A stretch of 64,000 nucleotides of DNA, from NCBI GenBank assembly GCA_003611805.1, contig RAYM01000011.1:124001-188000 (forward strand), in the 5' to 3' direction. The position numbers were made by a program, and so were the translations under genes. Under the pieces are notes generated by a model, which did no database searches, had not been told where the DNA came from, and saw only the letters and a program-made list of their open reading frames with translations. Shown here piece by piece: positions 1 through 8,396 of this stretch. Source of the DNA: a bacterium 1xD42-87. Lineage in GTDB: Bacteria; Bacillota; Clostridia; Lachnospirales; Lachnospiraceae. Numbering within the stretch: the first letter of the stretch is position 1; the number at the start of each line of letters is the position of its first letter.

Positions 1-963
1 ACAGATTGGGATATTTACGGCGTATGCCGCTGGAGAAGCCCGCTCTCAAACGTTCAGCATTTGCTGGATCGGGTAAACCGAAAGGAACGGGTTTATTTTG
101 AGTATGCGGATTTGAATGATCAAATTTCCCTTCTGCACACCCTGCGGGATGTCAAGCCGGATTACATTTTTCACCTTGCAGCACAGAGTTATCCGTTGAC
201 TAGTTTTACGTCTCCCGTTGATACGCTCAATACGAATATTTTGGGTACGTGCCGGCTGCTTGAGGCGGTACATATCCTTATGGATGCGGATCAGACGTGG
301 CAACCGGTCATCCATGTGTGCGCATCGTCGGAGGTATTTGGGAAAATTCCGGCGGAGAAGAAACCGGAGGAAGGCATTCATGAAGACTGCCCTTTTCATC
401 CGGCATCGCCCTATGCCATTTCCAAGGTGGGAACAGACTTGCTTGGCAGATATTACGCGGAAGCGTACCATATGACCGTGATGACAACGCGTATGTTTAC
501 GCATACGGGACCGAGACGGGGCGATGTATTTCATGAGTCCACGTTTGCAAAACAGATTGCCATGATCGAGGCGGGAATGATTCCGCCGGTTGTCAAGGTT
601 GGAAATTTGAAGTCGTTGAGGACATATGCCGACGTGAGGGATGCGGTGAGGGCATATTATATGCTGGTGACAAATAATCCGATAGCCGGAGAATACTATA
701 ATATCGGCGGCGTTTATACCTGTGAGGTGGGAGACACACTGCGGACATTATTATCCATGTCCTCCAAAAAGGATGAGATTACGGTTGAGACAGAAGAAGA
801 GCGTCTGAGGCCGATTGATGCGGACTTGCAGATTCCGGATTGTCGGAAATTTAAAGCGCATACCGGATGGTTGCCTCAGATTCCTTTTGAGCAGACCATG
901 TCAGATTTATTGAACTATTGGCGTGAAAGGGTAAAAAACGGCACGGAGTTTCTGACAAGATAA
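1..963 (+). CDS. GDP-mannose 4,6-dehydratase-like SDR, 5' end cut by window edge
   Basis: The frame is open to base 1, so the N-terminus with its NAD-binding glycine motif lies outside the window. What remains is an extended short-chain dehydrogenase/reductase. Visible motifs are HLAAQS, a SSEVFG stretch and the catalytic Tyr-xxx-Lys in PYAISKVG, followed by a TGPRRGD substrate-binding segment. These resemble GDP-mannose 4,6-dehydratase and the related GDP-4-keto-6-deoxymannose reductases. The enzyme would act in the cytoplasm on a nucleotide sugar for surface glycan synthesis. It heads an operon of sugar-modifying genes; the next gene starts 12 bases downstream after an AAAGGAGAG ribosome site. 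The exact substrate cannot be told, because the closely related GDP-heptose dehydratases share these motifs. Confidence 0.85.
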   Translation, partial: TDWDIYGVCRWRSPLSNVQHLLDRVNRKERVYFEYADLNDQISLLHTLRDVKPDYIFHLAAQSYPLTSFTSPVDTLNTNILGTCRLLEAVHILMDADQTWQPVIHVCASSEVFGKIPAEKKPEEGIHEDCPFHPASPYAISKVGTDLLGRYYAEAYHMTVMTTRMFTHTGPRRGDVFHESTFAKQIAMIEAGMIPPVVKVGNLKSLRTYADVRDAVRAYYMLVTNNPIAGEYYNIGGVYTCEVGDTLRTLLSMSSKKDEITVETEEERLRPIDADLQIPDCRKFKAHTGWLPQIPFEQTMSDLLNYWRERVKNGTEFLTR

Positions 964-975
964 AAGGAGAGAGCA

Positions 976-2226
976 ATGAAAGTAGGTGTATTAGGAGCGG
1001 GTGTGTCAGGTCTGACTATCGGACGTTTGCTGCAGGAGCGTGGATGCGAAGTGATATTGTTTGAAAAAAATGCGACTGCAGGAGGCTTGGCGCGTTCCCG
1101 TTTTACAAACGGTCTTTTATATGATCCCCATGGCGGACATATTCTTAATTCGAAGCATCCGGAGGTGATGGATTGGGTATTTTCCATTTTGCCGAAAGAA
1201 AACTGGCAGTATACCGAGCGGAATGCCAAGATTTTTTTTCGGGGGAAATATATTTCCTATCCCTTTGAACTGTCTTTGTGCGAGCTTGATACAGACGATG
1301 CGGTTGATTGCGTATATGATTTTATCCTTGCGCAGAAAGGAGAGGAGCCTTCTGATTTTCGGGAATGGCTTGTCTGGAATTTCGGTGAGGGAATTGCAGA
1401 ACGATATATGATACCCTATAACGAAAAAATTTGGGCGTATCCGTTGGAAGATATGGAAACGCAGTGGATGCAGGGAAAAATGCCGCTGCCGACAAAAAAG
1501 GAGATGATCCGTTCTATGCTTTTGAAGGATCCTTCGGAACGCAAAATGCCCCATTCGTCATTTTACTATCCCTTGCGGGGCGGAATACAGACTATGGTGG
1601 ACGCAATAGCCGATGGAATGGATATTCGATACAACACCAATATTACAAAAATATGTAAACGTGGCCGAAAATGGGTTATTAACGAAGAGGAGGAAGTGGA
1701 TCAGATCGTCAGTACCATACCATTGCCGCTTTTGCCTGCGGTGATGGAACTGCCGGCAGAAATTGTCCAGAGTATTTACCGGTTGAAATATAATAGTCTT
1801 TCTACCGTTTTGTTTGAATGTCCTAAGACTGATATCACCTGGCTTTATATTCCATCTCATGCGTATAAATCCCATAGAGTCGGCTATCAGAGTACATTGA
1901 CACCGTATGGATGTCCGGTATCAGACCGAAGCTGCGGGGCGTTGGAAATTATCGGAAAGCCAATAGAAGATCCGGAGGCGCTGGCGCACAGGCATGATAT
2001 TTTGCCGGAAGAACTGGGTTATACGGAAACGCTTGACTATGAGTTTACGGAATACGCTTATGTGATCCATGACAGGAAGTATCGGGATAGTATTACAGCA
2101 GTGAAAGCGTATTTTTCTGAGAATGATTCCTTTCATCTTTTGGGACGATGGGGGACGTGGAACTATAAAAATATGGATTTGTGTATGGCGGATGCCATGC
2201 AGCTTGCCAAGGAGCTTACATTATGA
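976..2226 (+). CDS. FAD-dependent amine oxidase/UDP-galactopyranose mutase-like protein
   Basis: A 416-residue flavoprotein. The N-terminus carries a dinucleotide-binding motif (VLGAGVSGLT, residues 5-14), then FEKNATAGGLARS and HGGHILNS, as in the NAD(P)-binding protein/protoporphyrinogen oxidase/UDP-galactopyranose mutase group. Such proteins in glycan clusters isomerise or oxidise a nucleotide sugar, but the actual reaction is not evident here. It overlaps the next gene by the ATGA at 2223-2226, so the two are translationally coupled. Start chosen at the ATG 13 bases after the previous stop, behind AAAGGAGAG. Assignment to the FAD superfamily is firm; the substrate is unknown. Confidence 0.8.
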   Translation: MKVGVLGAGVSGLTIGRLLQERGCEVILFEKNATAGGLARSRFTNGLLYDPHGGHILNSKHPEVMDWVFSILPKENWQYTERNAKIFFRGKYISYPFELSLCELDTDDAVDCVYDFILAQKGEEPSDFREWLVWNFGEGIAERYMIPYNEKIWAYPLEDMETQWMQGKMPLPTKKEMIRSMLLKDPSERKMPHSSFYYPLRGGIQTMVDAIADGMDIRYNTNITKICKRGRKWVINEEEEVDQIVSTIPLPLLPAVMELPAEIVQSIYRLKYNSLSTVLFECPKTDITWLYIPSHAYKSHRVGYQSTLTPYGCPVSDRSCGALEIIGKPIEDPEALAHRHDILPEELGYTETLDYEFTEYAYVIHDRKYRDSITAVKAYFSENDSFHLLGRWGTWNYKNMDLCMADAMQLAKELTL

Positions 2227-2579
2227 TTAAGGTAATAAAACCGGATTTTGAATTTCAGGATGAACGGGGCTTTCTTTTGCAGCTTGTACATGAGGGCTTT
2301 CGACAGTTTAATATCATTTTTTCCAGACAGGGTGTTTTTCGGGGCGGTCACTACCATCAAGAGAATACGGAAGCGTTTTATGTGATCAGCGGCTCCTTTG
2401 AGCTGACAGTGAAAACGGAAAATGCAGTAGAAGAAAAATACATATTTCAAAAAGGCGAAATGTTTTTAATCCCGCCATATGTTTCGCACAGCTTTTCCTA
2501 TCTTGAGGATACACTGATAGCGAGTATGTATGATTTGGGCGTGGAGCGGGCGGATGGCACAAAGGATATTTATACGTAG
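2223..2579 (+). CDS. cupin-domain protein (WxcM/FdtA-like sugar isomerase family)
   Basis: A 118-residue single-domain cupin. The core contains GGHYHQENTEAFYV and a later PYVSHSF, matching the two conserved metal-binding cupin motifs. The size and fold fit the WxcM/FdtA/QdtA group of dTDP-keto-hexose isomerases and related sugar epimerases, which act on nucleotide sugars in glycan loci. Start taken at the ATG in the ATGA overlap with the upstream flavoprotein; an in-frame earlier ATG at 2181 would lie inside that gene and has no advantage. The stop TAG at 2577-2579 abuts the next gene. Function as a sugar isomerase is inferred from context. Confidence 0.75.
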   Translation: MIKVIKPDFEFQDERGFLLQLVHEGFRQFNIIFSRQGVFRGGHYHQENTEAFYVISGSFELTVKTENAVEEKYIFQKGEMFLIPPYVSHSFSYLEDTLIASMYDLGVERADGTKDIYT

Positions 2580-2599
2580 TGAGGGATGATTGTACGGGT

Positions 2600-3274
2600 A
2601 TGAGTAAAAAGGGACGGCTGATCAAAAAAAATGCTGTTTTGGATAATCTGTTGGAGCGGTATCCTCTTTTGTGTGAGTGCAGGGACAGTATTGAAAACGC
2701 GTATTTGAAACTGGAGCAGGTGTACAGGGATGGCGGTCGCCTGTATATTGCGGGAAATGGGGGAAGCGCCGCAGACAGCGGGCATATAGCCGGAGAACTG
2801 GTCAAATCATTCATGATAAACCGTCCGGTAGACGACCGAACGATCATAGAATACGAGAAAAGGTTTGGCACAGACGGAAGGAATCTGGGAGAAAATCTGC
2901 AGGGCGGGCTGCCGGCTATGCCGCTTTCGGCGCTAACTACAGTCATAACGGCGGTGACAAATGATATGGACGGGCAGTATATTTTTTCCCAGTCCCTGAA
3001 CGCATTTGCCGGAAAGGGGGATGCGTTTCTGGGGCTGAGTACATCGGGAAACTCACCGGATATTATAAATGCTTTTATGGTGGCGACGGTGAAAAAAATG
3101 ATACGTATAGGACTGACAGGAAAACAGATATGCAAAATGGATTCCCTGTGCGATGTAGTGATTCATGTGCCGGAAACGGAAACCTATAAAGTACAGGAGC
3201 TGCATATGCCCGTATATCATGCTTTGTGCGCGATGCTGGAGCTGCGTTTTTTCAGCTCAGAACAGGAGAAATAA
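2600..3274 (+). CDS. SIS-domain phosphosugar isomerase, GmhA-like
   Basis: A 224-residue SIS protein resembling sedoheptulose-7-phosphate isomerase (GmhA). Key parts are AGNGGSAADSGHIAGEL near residue 50 and GLSTSGNSPDIINAF near residue 148, both phosphosugar-binding elements of the family; the C-terminus has the helix QELHMPVYHALC. GmhA converts sedoheptulose 7-phosphate to a heptose 7-phosphate, the first step to activated heptoses. The start is uncertain: GTG at 2579 overlaps the upstream stop by one base with AAAGGA 12 bases ahead, while ATG at 2600 gives the more usual N-terminus. Together with the GMD-like enzyme upstream, it suggests a heptose or 6-deoxyheptose building block, but no heptose kinase or GDP-heptose transferase is visible in this window. 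Confidence 0.8.
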   Translation: MSKKGRLIKKNAVLDNLLERYPLLCECRDSIENAYLKLEQVYRDGGRLYIAGNGGSAADSGHIAGELVKSFMINRPVDDRTIIEYEKRFGTDGRNLGENLQGGLPAMPLSALTTVITAVTNDMDGQYIFSQSLNAFAGKGDAFLGLSTSGNSPDIINAFMVATVKKMIRIGLTGKQICKMDSLCDVVIHVPETETYKVQELHMPVYHALCAMLELRFFSSEQEK

Positions 3275-3280
3275 AACAAT

Positions 3281-4165
3281 ATGTATTTAGTGATTGGTGC
3301 AAATGGATTTTTGGGAAGATATTGTATTCAGAGTATTTTGGAGCAGACGGATGAGAATGTGACGGCTACTGCGAGAAATATACAAAATCTTGAGAATACG
3401 GGTCGCGTTCATTGGGAAAAATGTGATATCGCACTGGAATCCGAATTCGACAGACTGCTGTCAATGATAAAGGAATATGACAGAATAAAAGTGATTTTTC
3501 TTGCCGCTTATCATAATCCGGATTTAGTGGAAGCAAACCCGTCGTACGCATGGGATATCAATGTGACGGCGCTCTCAAGATGCCTTAACAAGATGCCGTT
3601 CGTGGAAAGACTTTTTTACGCTTCTACGGACAGCGTATACGGGGACAGCATTGATCATTATCATTTTAAGGAAAACGATCCGCTGAATCCGGTGAACCGC
3701 TATGGAAGAAATAAGGCGGCGGCTGAGGCGGTGGTGCGGTATTTGGAATTTCACGTGGTCAGATTCCCGTTTCTGATCGGGACCAGCTTAGTGCCCGGTA
3801 AAAGGCATTTTTATGATAACATTGTAGAAAACCTGACGAATGGCAAAACGGTGGAGATGTTTGAGAACTCGTATCGCTCCTCGCTGCATTTTCATACGGC
3901 GGCGTCACTGCTGATTCAGCTGATGGAAATGCCGTTGCGTGAGGTGCCGCCAATTCTGAATGTATGCGGTGACCGGGATTTGTCGAAGTATGATATAGGG
4001 CTTTTGGCTGCGGAAAAACTGCAGGTACCCGAAAAACTGATAAAGCCGATTAAGATCTTTGAGAATGATGCCGTTTTCAAGACAAAACGCGCGGTATCGA
4101 CAGTGATGGATAACACGCTGGTTAAAAAGGTATTGCAGGTTGACACAATTGAATTTGAGTTATAA
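3281..4165 (+). CDS. NAD-dependent epimerase/dehydratase (extended SDR)
   Basis: A 294-residue short-chain dehydrogenase. The N-terminal Rossmann motif is IGANGFLGRY (residues 4-13). The catalytic Tyr-xxx-Lys is in NRYGRNKAAAE (about residues 147-157), preceded by a Ser-Thr stretch in YASTDSVYGDS. The overall pattern resembles RfbD-like dTDP-4-dehydrorhamnose reductases and other nucleotide-sugar reductases. It follows the SIS gene by six bases and belongs to the same glycan operon, where it could reduce the keto sugar made by the first-gene dehydratase. The precise substrate is not determinable from the sequence. Confidence 0.8.
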   Translation: MYLVIGANGFLGRYCIQSILEQTDENVTATARNIQNLENTGRVHWEKCDIALESEFDRLLSMIKEYDRIKVIFLAAYHNPDLVEANPSYAWDINVTALSRCLNKMPFVERLFYASTDSVYGDSIDHYHFKENDPLNPVNRYGRNKAAAEAVVRYLEFHVVRFPFLIGTSLVPGKRHFYDNIVENLTNGKTVEMFENSYRSSLHFHTAASLLIQLMEMPLREVPPILNVCGDRDLSKYDIGLLAAEKLQVPEKLIKPIKIFENDAVFKTKRAVSTVMDNTLVKKVLQVDTIEFEL

Positions 4166-4217
4166 AAGACAAAAGACTGGAATCAGAGCTGTAAATTTGC
4201 TCTGAAATGGAGGAAAA

Positions 4218-4955
4218 ATGAATCCTTTTCAAAATGTATCCATTTTATTACCGACACTGAATGAAACATTTTCGTTTACGCAGACAATAGAAATTATTCT
4301 GGATGAATGCAGCCCGGAGGACATTTGTGAATTTCTTGCCATCGTGTGTGAGAGAACGGAGAGGGAAAGCCTGAAAGCGATTGAAGAGGGAAGGAGGCTG
4401 GCCCAGAAGAAGGGAATTGATTTACAAATTCTGTATCAGAATCTGCCGTATGCAGGAGGCGCGCTCAGAGATGGCATTATGGCGGCGAAAGGAAGCCATA
4501 TTTTGATGATGGCGCCGGATTTGGAGACGGATCCGCATAATGTAAAGGATTTTATAGCTGCAGGGAAACAATATCCCGGCGACATGATTACGGCATCCCG
4601 ATGGCTGCAAAAGGGAAGTTTTCATGGATATAATAAATTGAAATACATATTGAATCTCATATTTCAGAGGTTCTTTTCATGGTTTTACAGGGTAAAACTG
4701 ACAGACATTTCTTTTGCATATCGTCTTGCGCCGACGGGTCTGCTTCAATCAATCAAGTGGGAGGAAATGAAACATCCTTTTTTTCTGGAAACAGCGCTTA
4801 AGCCGATCAAACTGGGGATAAAAATACATGAAATTCCGTCTTCGTGGTCTGCCAGACGCGAGGGCGAGTCACAAAATTCCCTTTTGCAGACCTTCAAATA
4901 TTTGAAGATTGCTTTTAAGGTGAAGTTTGAAAAAGGAGAAAAACTCTTGAAATAG
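4218..4955 (+). CDS. family 2 glycosyltransferase
   Basis: A 245-residue GT-A fold glycosyltransferase. The start is LLPTLNET (residues 10-17), the nucleotide-binding opening of GT2 enzymes, followed by YAGGALRDGIMAAKG and the acidic MAPDLETD, which stands where the DxD metal site is expected. No C-terminal membrane anchor of the DPM1/GtrB type is obvious, though a hydrophobic aromatic stretch lies at residues 140-160. It probably transfers a sugar to a lipid carrier or glycan at the inner face of the membrane. The start follows AAATGGAGG at a normal distance. The gap to the next gene is short, so it is likely co-transcribed with the large membrane protein downstream. Confidence 0.75.
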   Translation: MNPFQNVSILLPTLNETFSFTQTIEIILDECSPEDICEFLAIVCERTERESLKAIEEGRRLAQKKGIDLQILYQNLPYAGGALRDGIMAAKGSHILMMAPDLETDPHNVKDFIAAGKQYPGDMITASRWLQKGSFHGYNKLKYILNLIFQRFFSWFYRVKLTDISFAYRLAPTGLLQSIKWEEMKHPFFLETALKPIKLGIKIHEIPSSWSARREGESQNSLLQTFKYLKIAFKVKFEKGEKLLK

Positions 4956-4981
4956 TTTCTTTGAGTGGAGATTTTGCGGCA

Positions 4982-7765
4982 ATGAAAAAGAAAATACGCC
5001 AGAATAGAGAAAAGATGCTGCACTATGCGGCTTACTATATTGGTTACACAGTGTTATTCGCTTTATGTTTTCTTTTTATCATCAAGTGTTTTGATAACAA
5101 TGGCAAAAGCTTTATCTGGGAACTTGACGGGGCGCCAATGCTTTATCCGGTCTGTGAATATCTGAGGAGATTCTTTCGCGATTTTTCGTATAGTTTTTTG
5201 CATGATGCAAATATAAATGTGAAATATTATGATTTTTCTCTTGGGATGGGTAAGAGCATAGTTCAATACGCCGGAAACTGGTATTTCGAACCGTTGACAT
5301 TGATTACGGCTCTTTTTGATAAAGAGCATCTTGTTTCCATATATCAGTATTTTGTTATTCTCAGATACTATTTGTGCGGTATATCCTTCTCTCTATTTTG
5401 CTTTTATAAAAAAGAAAGTTATTTTTCGACATTGTTGGGAAGCATGACATATGTTTTTTCTTTTTATACGCTTTTCTGGGGTGTCAGGTTTCCGTTGTTT
5501 TTGGTTCCAATGATCTATTTTCCGTTGTTATTGATAGGAATGGATCAACAGCTAAAGGAAAATAATTCAACAATTTTAATTGGGATGGTGTTTTTGTCAG
5601 CCTGGACGCATTATTATTATTTTGTCATAAACACCATGTTTTTGGCTATTTTCTTTATCGCAGAGTGGGCGAAAAATTTTAAGGAGTATCATTCTGTAAA
5701 AACAGCTTTTGGCCAAATCGTAAAGAAGGGAATAGGCGTATGCAGGTCCTATCTTATTGGATGTAGTATGGCGGCTGTAGTTTTACTGCCTAACATATAT
5801 GTATTTTTACATGCAAACAGACAGGCAGGGAAACTTAATATACCGAATATCTGGTGGTATGGCAAGGAATATTGTAAAAGGCTATGGTGCTATATCGCGG
5901 CTCCTTATGAGGGGTTTTCTATTGGATATGAAGCGGTTTTGGGCTTGCTGCCGTTAACTGCTGCGGGAATAGCGATGCTGATAGCAGAAAGAAGACAAAA
6001 AACAATCCTATGCGGTTTGTTGGCGGGAGGCGTGTGTCTGCTATTCCCGGTATGCTCATATATCTTATGTGGCTTCAGTAATGTCAATAATCGTTGGATT
6101 TATGGATTTGTTTTTTTGTCAAGCTATGGATTATGCAGATTTTTTTCTGATTTTAGGAGCATGTCTTCAAAACAGTGGATTTTTATACTGGTGTATATAT
6201 TTATATATGGCGTAAGCCTTTATACAGTTTGCAGGGATATGCGGTCGGAGTATACATTGGCATATGCTGCGCTTTTTTTGGCTTCGGTCTTAAGCATCCA
6301 GCTTGCTTATATAATAAGATTTCGGTTTGCAAATATCCTGATTGTGCTCATACTCTGTGTACAGATTATTGCATGGGAATACTATTTATATATGCCGGTC
6401 CGAATCAATTATATAAGCCAGTTTATGGATAGAGAAACAGTCAGGGATAAAATATGTGATATGTCGGATGGGTTTGAAAAAACAGAAGACGACGGCATTT
6501 TTTTTCGTACGGATGTTATTGAGCCGAAACGTTCAAATTTGGCGGCTTCTGTTTTGACAGGATATTATGGAAGCTCTGATTACTCTAACGTAATGAACGA
6601 AAATGAATATCGATATTTATTATCAGTTGAAAATGCAGGGCTACAGGAAAATATCATGAATTATGATTTGGATGGAAGAACCTATCTGCTAGCACAGAAT
6701 TCGGTGAAATATATAGCGTGCAGTGAAATGATGCAGTCATATTTGCCATATGGATATTTTCCCTGTCAGGAAGCGGCTGGCCGGAGTGGAATTCCATATA
6801 AGGTTTACTGTAATGAATTTGCTCTTCCTTTGGGGTATGCTTATGATACATATATTTTGCAATCTGAGTGCAGTGACAACCCGATTGAGAGACAGGAGAT
6901 TTTCCTAAATACACTTGTTCTTGATGAAGATGTAGAAAATATAGACAAAAAAGTATCTGCCGATATAGAAAAGTGCACATCGGAATTAAGTTATCAGATA
7001 GTTAGCATGAATAATGTTGTAAAGAACGGGAATGTGTATACTGTGTTGCAAGGAGGCGGGGATATCGTTTTGGAATATATCGGAGTCAACGAAGCGGAAA
7101 CGTACGTTCGGCTTGTGGGGCTGGATATTTCGACAAATAATTTTCTCGATTGGACATGGTTTGTCGATAATGGCAGCGGAAACAGTAAAGAGTTATTTAT
7201 TATGAGTGATTTTAATTATTACCGTCCCGATACGCATAATTATTTAGTCAATCTTGGATATGCATCGGTTCCGACTGGAAGATGTGTCATTCATATTCCG
7301 CAACAAGGGGAATTTACATTGGAACGGATAGAAGTGTTGGCTCAGAGATTTGGTAAATATGAAGAAACCATTGCAAAGAGAAAAGAATGCGTTTTAAGGA
7401 ATATAGATGTGCATAAAAATGGTATTTCCGGAGATATAGAAGTAAGCAATGAAAAACTTTTGTTTTTAAGTATACCATATGACTGCGGATGGAGCGCGGC
7501 GGTAGATGGGGTAGAAGAAAAAATAATCAGAGCCAATATCGGTTATATGGCATTACAACTATCTCCGGGTAAACATCATATAGAAATGCGCTATACGATT
7601 CCCGGGCTGAAAGCGGGAGTTGTGTTGAGTATCATTGGATGGATGGTATATTTTGCAGATTTTTTTGTGAGATGTTTTTTGAAACAGGAGAAAAAAAGAT
7701 ACGACAGAAAACCGGAACCAATTGAGGAGAATATGCTGCGTGAAACAGACAAAGGAAGAATATGA
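4982..7765 (+). CDS. YfhO-family multi-pass membrane protein
   Basis: A 927-residue integral membrane protein. An N-terminal helix (about residues 15-35) is followed by ten or more hydrophobic segments up to about residue 470, then a soluble extracytoplasmic region and a last membrane helix near residue 890 (GVVLSIIGWMVYF). This layout is that of the YfhO/GT-C-like family, linked in Firmicutes to glycosylation of cell-wall polymers using lipid-linked sugars. The region is notably AT-rich compared with its neighbours, a common feature of membrane and glycan genes. An in-frame TTG at 4961 would add seven residues; ATG 4982 was preferred because of the upstream GTGGAG. The end overlaps the next gene. 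Confidence 0.75.
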   Translation: MKKKIRQNREKMLHYAAYYIGYTVLFALCFLFIIKCFDNNGKSFIWELDGAPMLYPVCEYLRRFFRDFSYSFLHDANINVKYYDFSLGMGKSIVQYAGNWYFEPLTLITALFDKEHLVSIYQYFVILRYYLCGISFSLFCFYKKESYFSTLLGSMTYVFSFYTLFWGVRFPLFLVPMIYFPLLLIGMDQQLKENNSTILIGMVFLSAWTHYYYFVINTMFLAIFFIAEWAKNFKEYHSVKTAFGQIVKKGIGVCRSYLIGCSMAAVVLLPNIYVFLHANRQAGKLNIPNIWWYGKEYCKRLWCYIAAPYEGFSIGYEAVLGLLPLTAAGIAMLIAERRQKTILCGLLAGGVCLLFPVCSYILCGFSNVNNRWIYGFVFLSSYGLCRFFSDFRSMSSKQWIFILVYIFIYGVSLYTVCRDMRSEYTLAYAALFLASVLSIQLAYIIRFRFANILIVLILCVQIIAWEYYLYMPVRINYISQFMDRETVRDKICDMSDGFEKTEDDGIFFRTDVIEPKRSNLAASVLTGYYGSSDYSNVMNENEYRYLLSVENAGLQENIMNYDLDGRTYLLAQNSVKYIACSEMMQSYLPYGYFPCQEAAGRSGIPYKVYCNEFALPLGYAYDTYILQSECSDNPIERQEIFLNTLVLDEDVENIDKKVSADIEKCTSELSYQIVSMNNVVKNGNVYTVLQGGGDIVLEYIGVNEAETYVRLVGLDISTNNFLDWTWFVDNGSGNSKELFIMSDFNYYRPDTHNYLVNLGYASVPTGRCVIHIPQQGEFTLERIEVLAQRFGKYEETIAKRKECVLRNIDVHKNGISGDIEVSNEKLLFLSIPYDCGWSAAVDGVEEKIIRANIGYMALQLSPGKHHIEMRYTIPGLKAGVVLSIIGWMVYFADFFVRCFLKQEKKRYDRKPEPIEENMLRETDKGRI

Positions 7766-8288
7766 TGTTGTAGAAAGCAGGACAATACAGGCGGGACGAT
7801 TTCAGATTGTGTGTGATACTGTTAGGGAATCGGGAAGAGATTATCCGTATTCCTACGTAAAAATAAAGGACTGTGCAGCGGTTTTATGTATTGTGGAACA
7901 GTCAGTTTTGCTGCTAAGGCAGTACAGACATACCTTAAGGTCATGGGAATACGAGATCCCGGCAGGAAGCGTGGAAGATGGAGAAAATCCGGAGGAGGCG
8001 GCAAAGAGGGAAGTCATGGAGGAAACCGGATATGACATCAAGAAAATGGTATTTTTGGGTTGGTATCATTTATCAGTTGGCTCCACAACAGAAAGAGTTT
8101 TCCTGTATTATGCGCTCTGCCATAAGCAAAAGAAACAAAAACTGGACGTGTTGGAAAAAATACAGTTATATAGAGTCCCTTTTGAAGAGTTTGAGGGATT
8201 GATGGAGAGAAATGAATTTCATCAGTGTATGGGTGTTGCCGCATGGGAACGATATAAAACAGCAAACAGTGGAAACGGAGGGCGTTAG
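7740..8288 (+). CDS. NUDIX hydrolase, ADP-ribose pyrophosphatase-like
   Basis: A 182-residue NUDIX protein. The Nudix box is complete: G then five residues, E, seven residues, then REVMEETG, in the segment starting GSVEDGENPEE. An upstream SWEYEIPAG motif is typical of ADP-ribose/sugar-nucleotide pyrophosphatases. It would cleave a nucleotide diphosphate sugar or ADP-ribose in the cytoplasm. The GTG start at 7740 lies ten bases after GAGGAG (7724-7729) and overlaps the end of the YfhO-like gene; the in-frame TTG at 7722 would place the ribosome site inside the coding region. As the last gene of the glycan operon it may be only a co-transcribed housekeeping gene. Confidence 0.85.
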   Translation: MKQTKEEYDVVESRTIQAGRFQIVCDTVRESGRDYPYSYVKIKDCAAVLCIVEQSVLLLRQYRHTLRSWEYEIPAGSVEDGENPEEAAKREVMEETGYDIKKMVFLGWYHLSVGSTTERVFLYYALCHKQKKQKLDVLEKIQLYRVPFEEFEGLMERNEFHQCMGVAAWERYKTANSGNGGR

Positions 8289-8291
8289 TGG

Positions 8292-8320
8292 TTGCGTGCG
8301 GAATTATTATATGGTACAAT
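8292..8320 (+). promoter_or_regulatory. candidate sigma-A promoter of thrC
   Basis: TTGCGT (8292-8297) and TACAAT (8315-8320) are separated by 17 bases, just after the glycan operon ends. The expected transcript has a leader of about 70 bases before thrC at 8397. Confidence 0.55.
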
Positions 8321-8396
8321 GTCCGCGTTGGCAATGAAGCAGTGTGTGGTTTTTTGAGCTTAGCACTGTGATCCGAAAGAAAGGTATGGAAAAACA

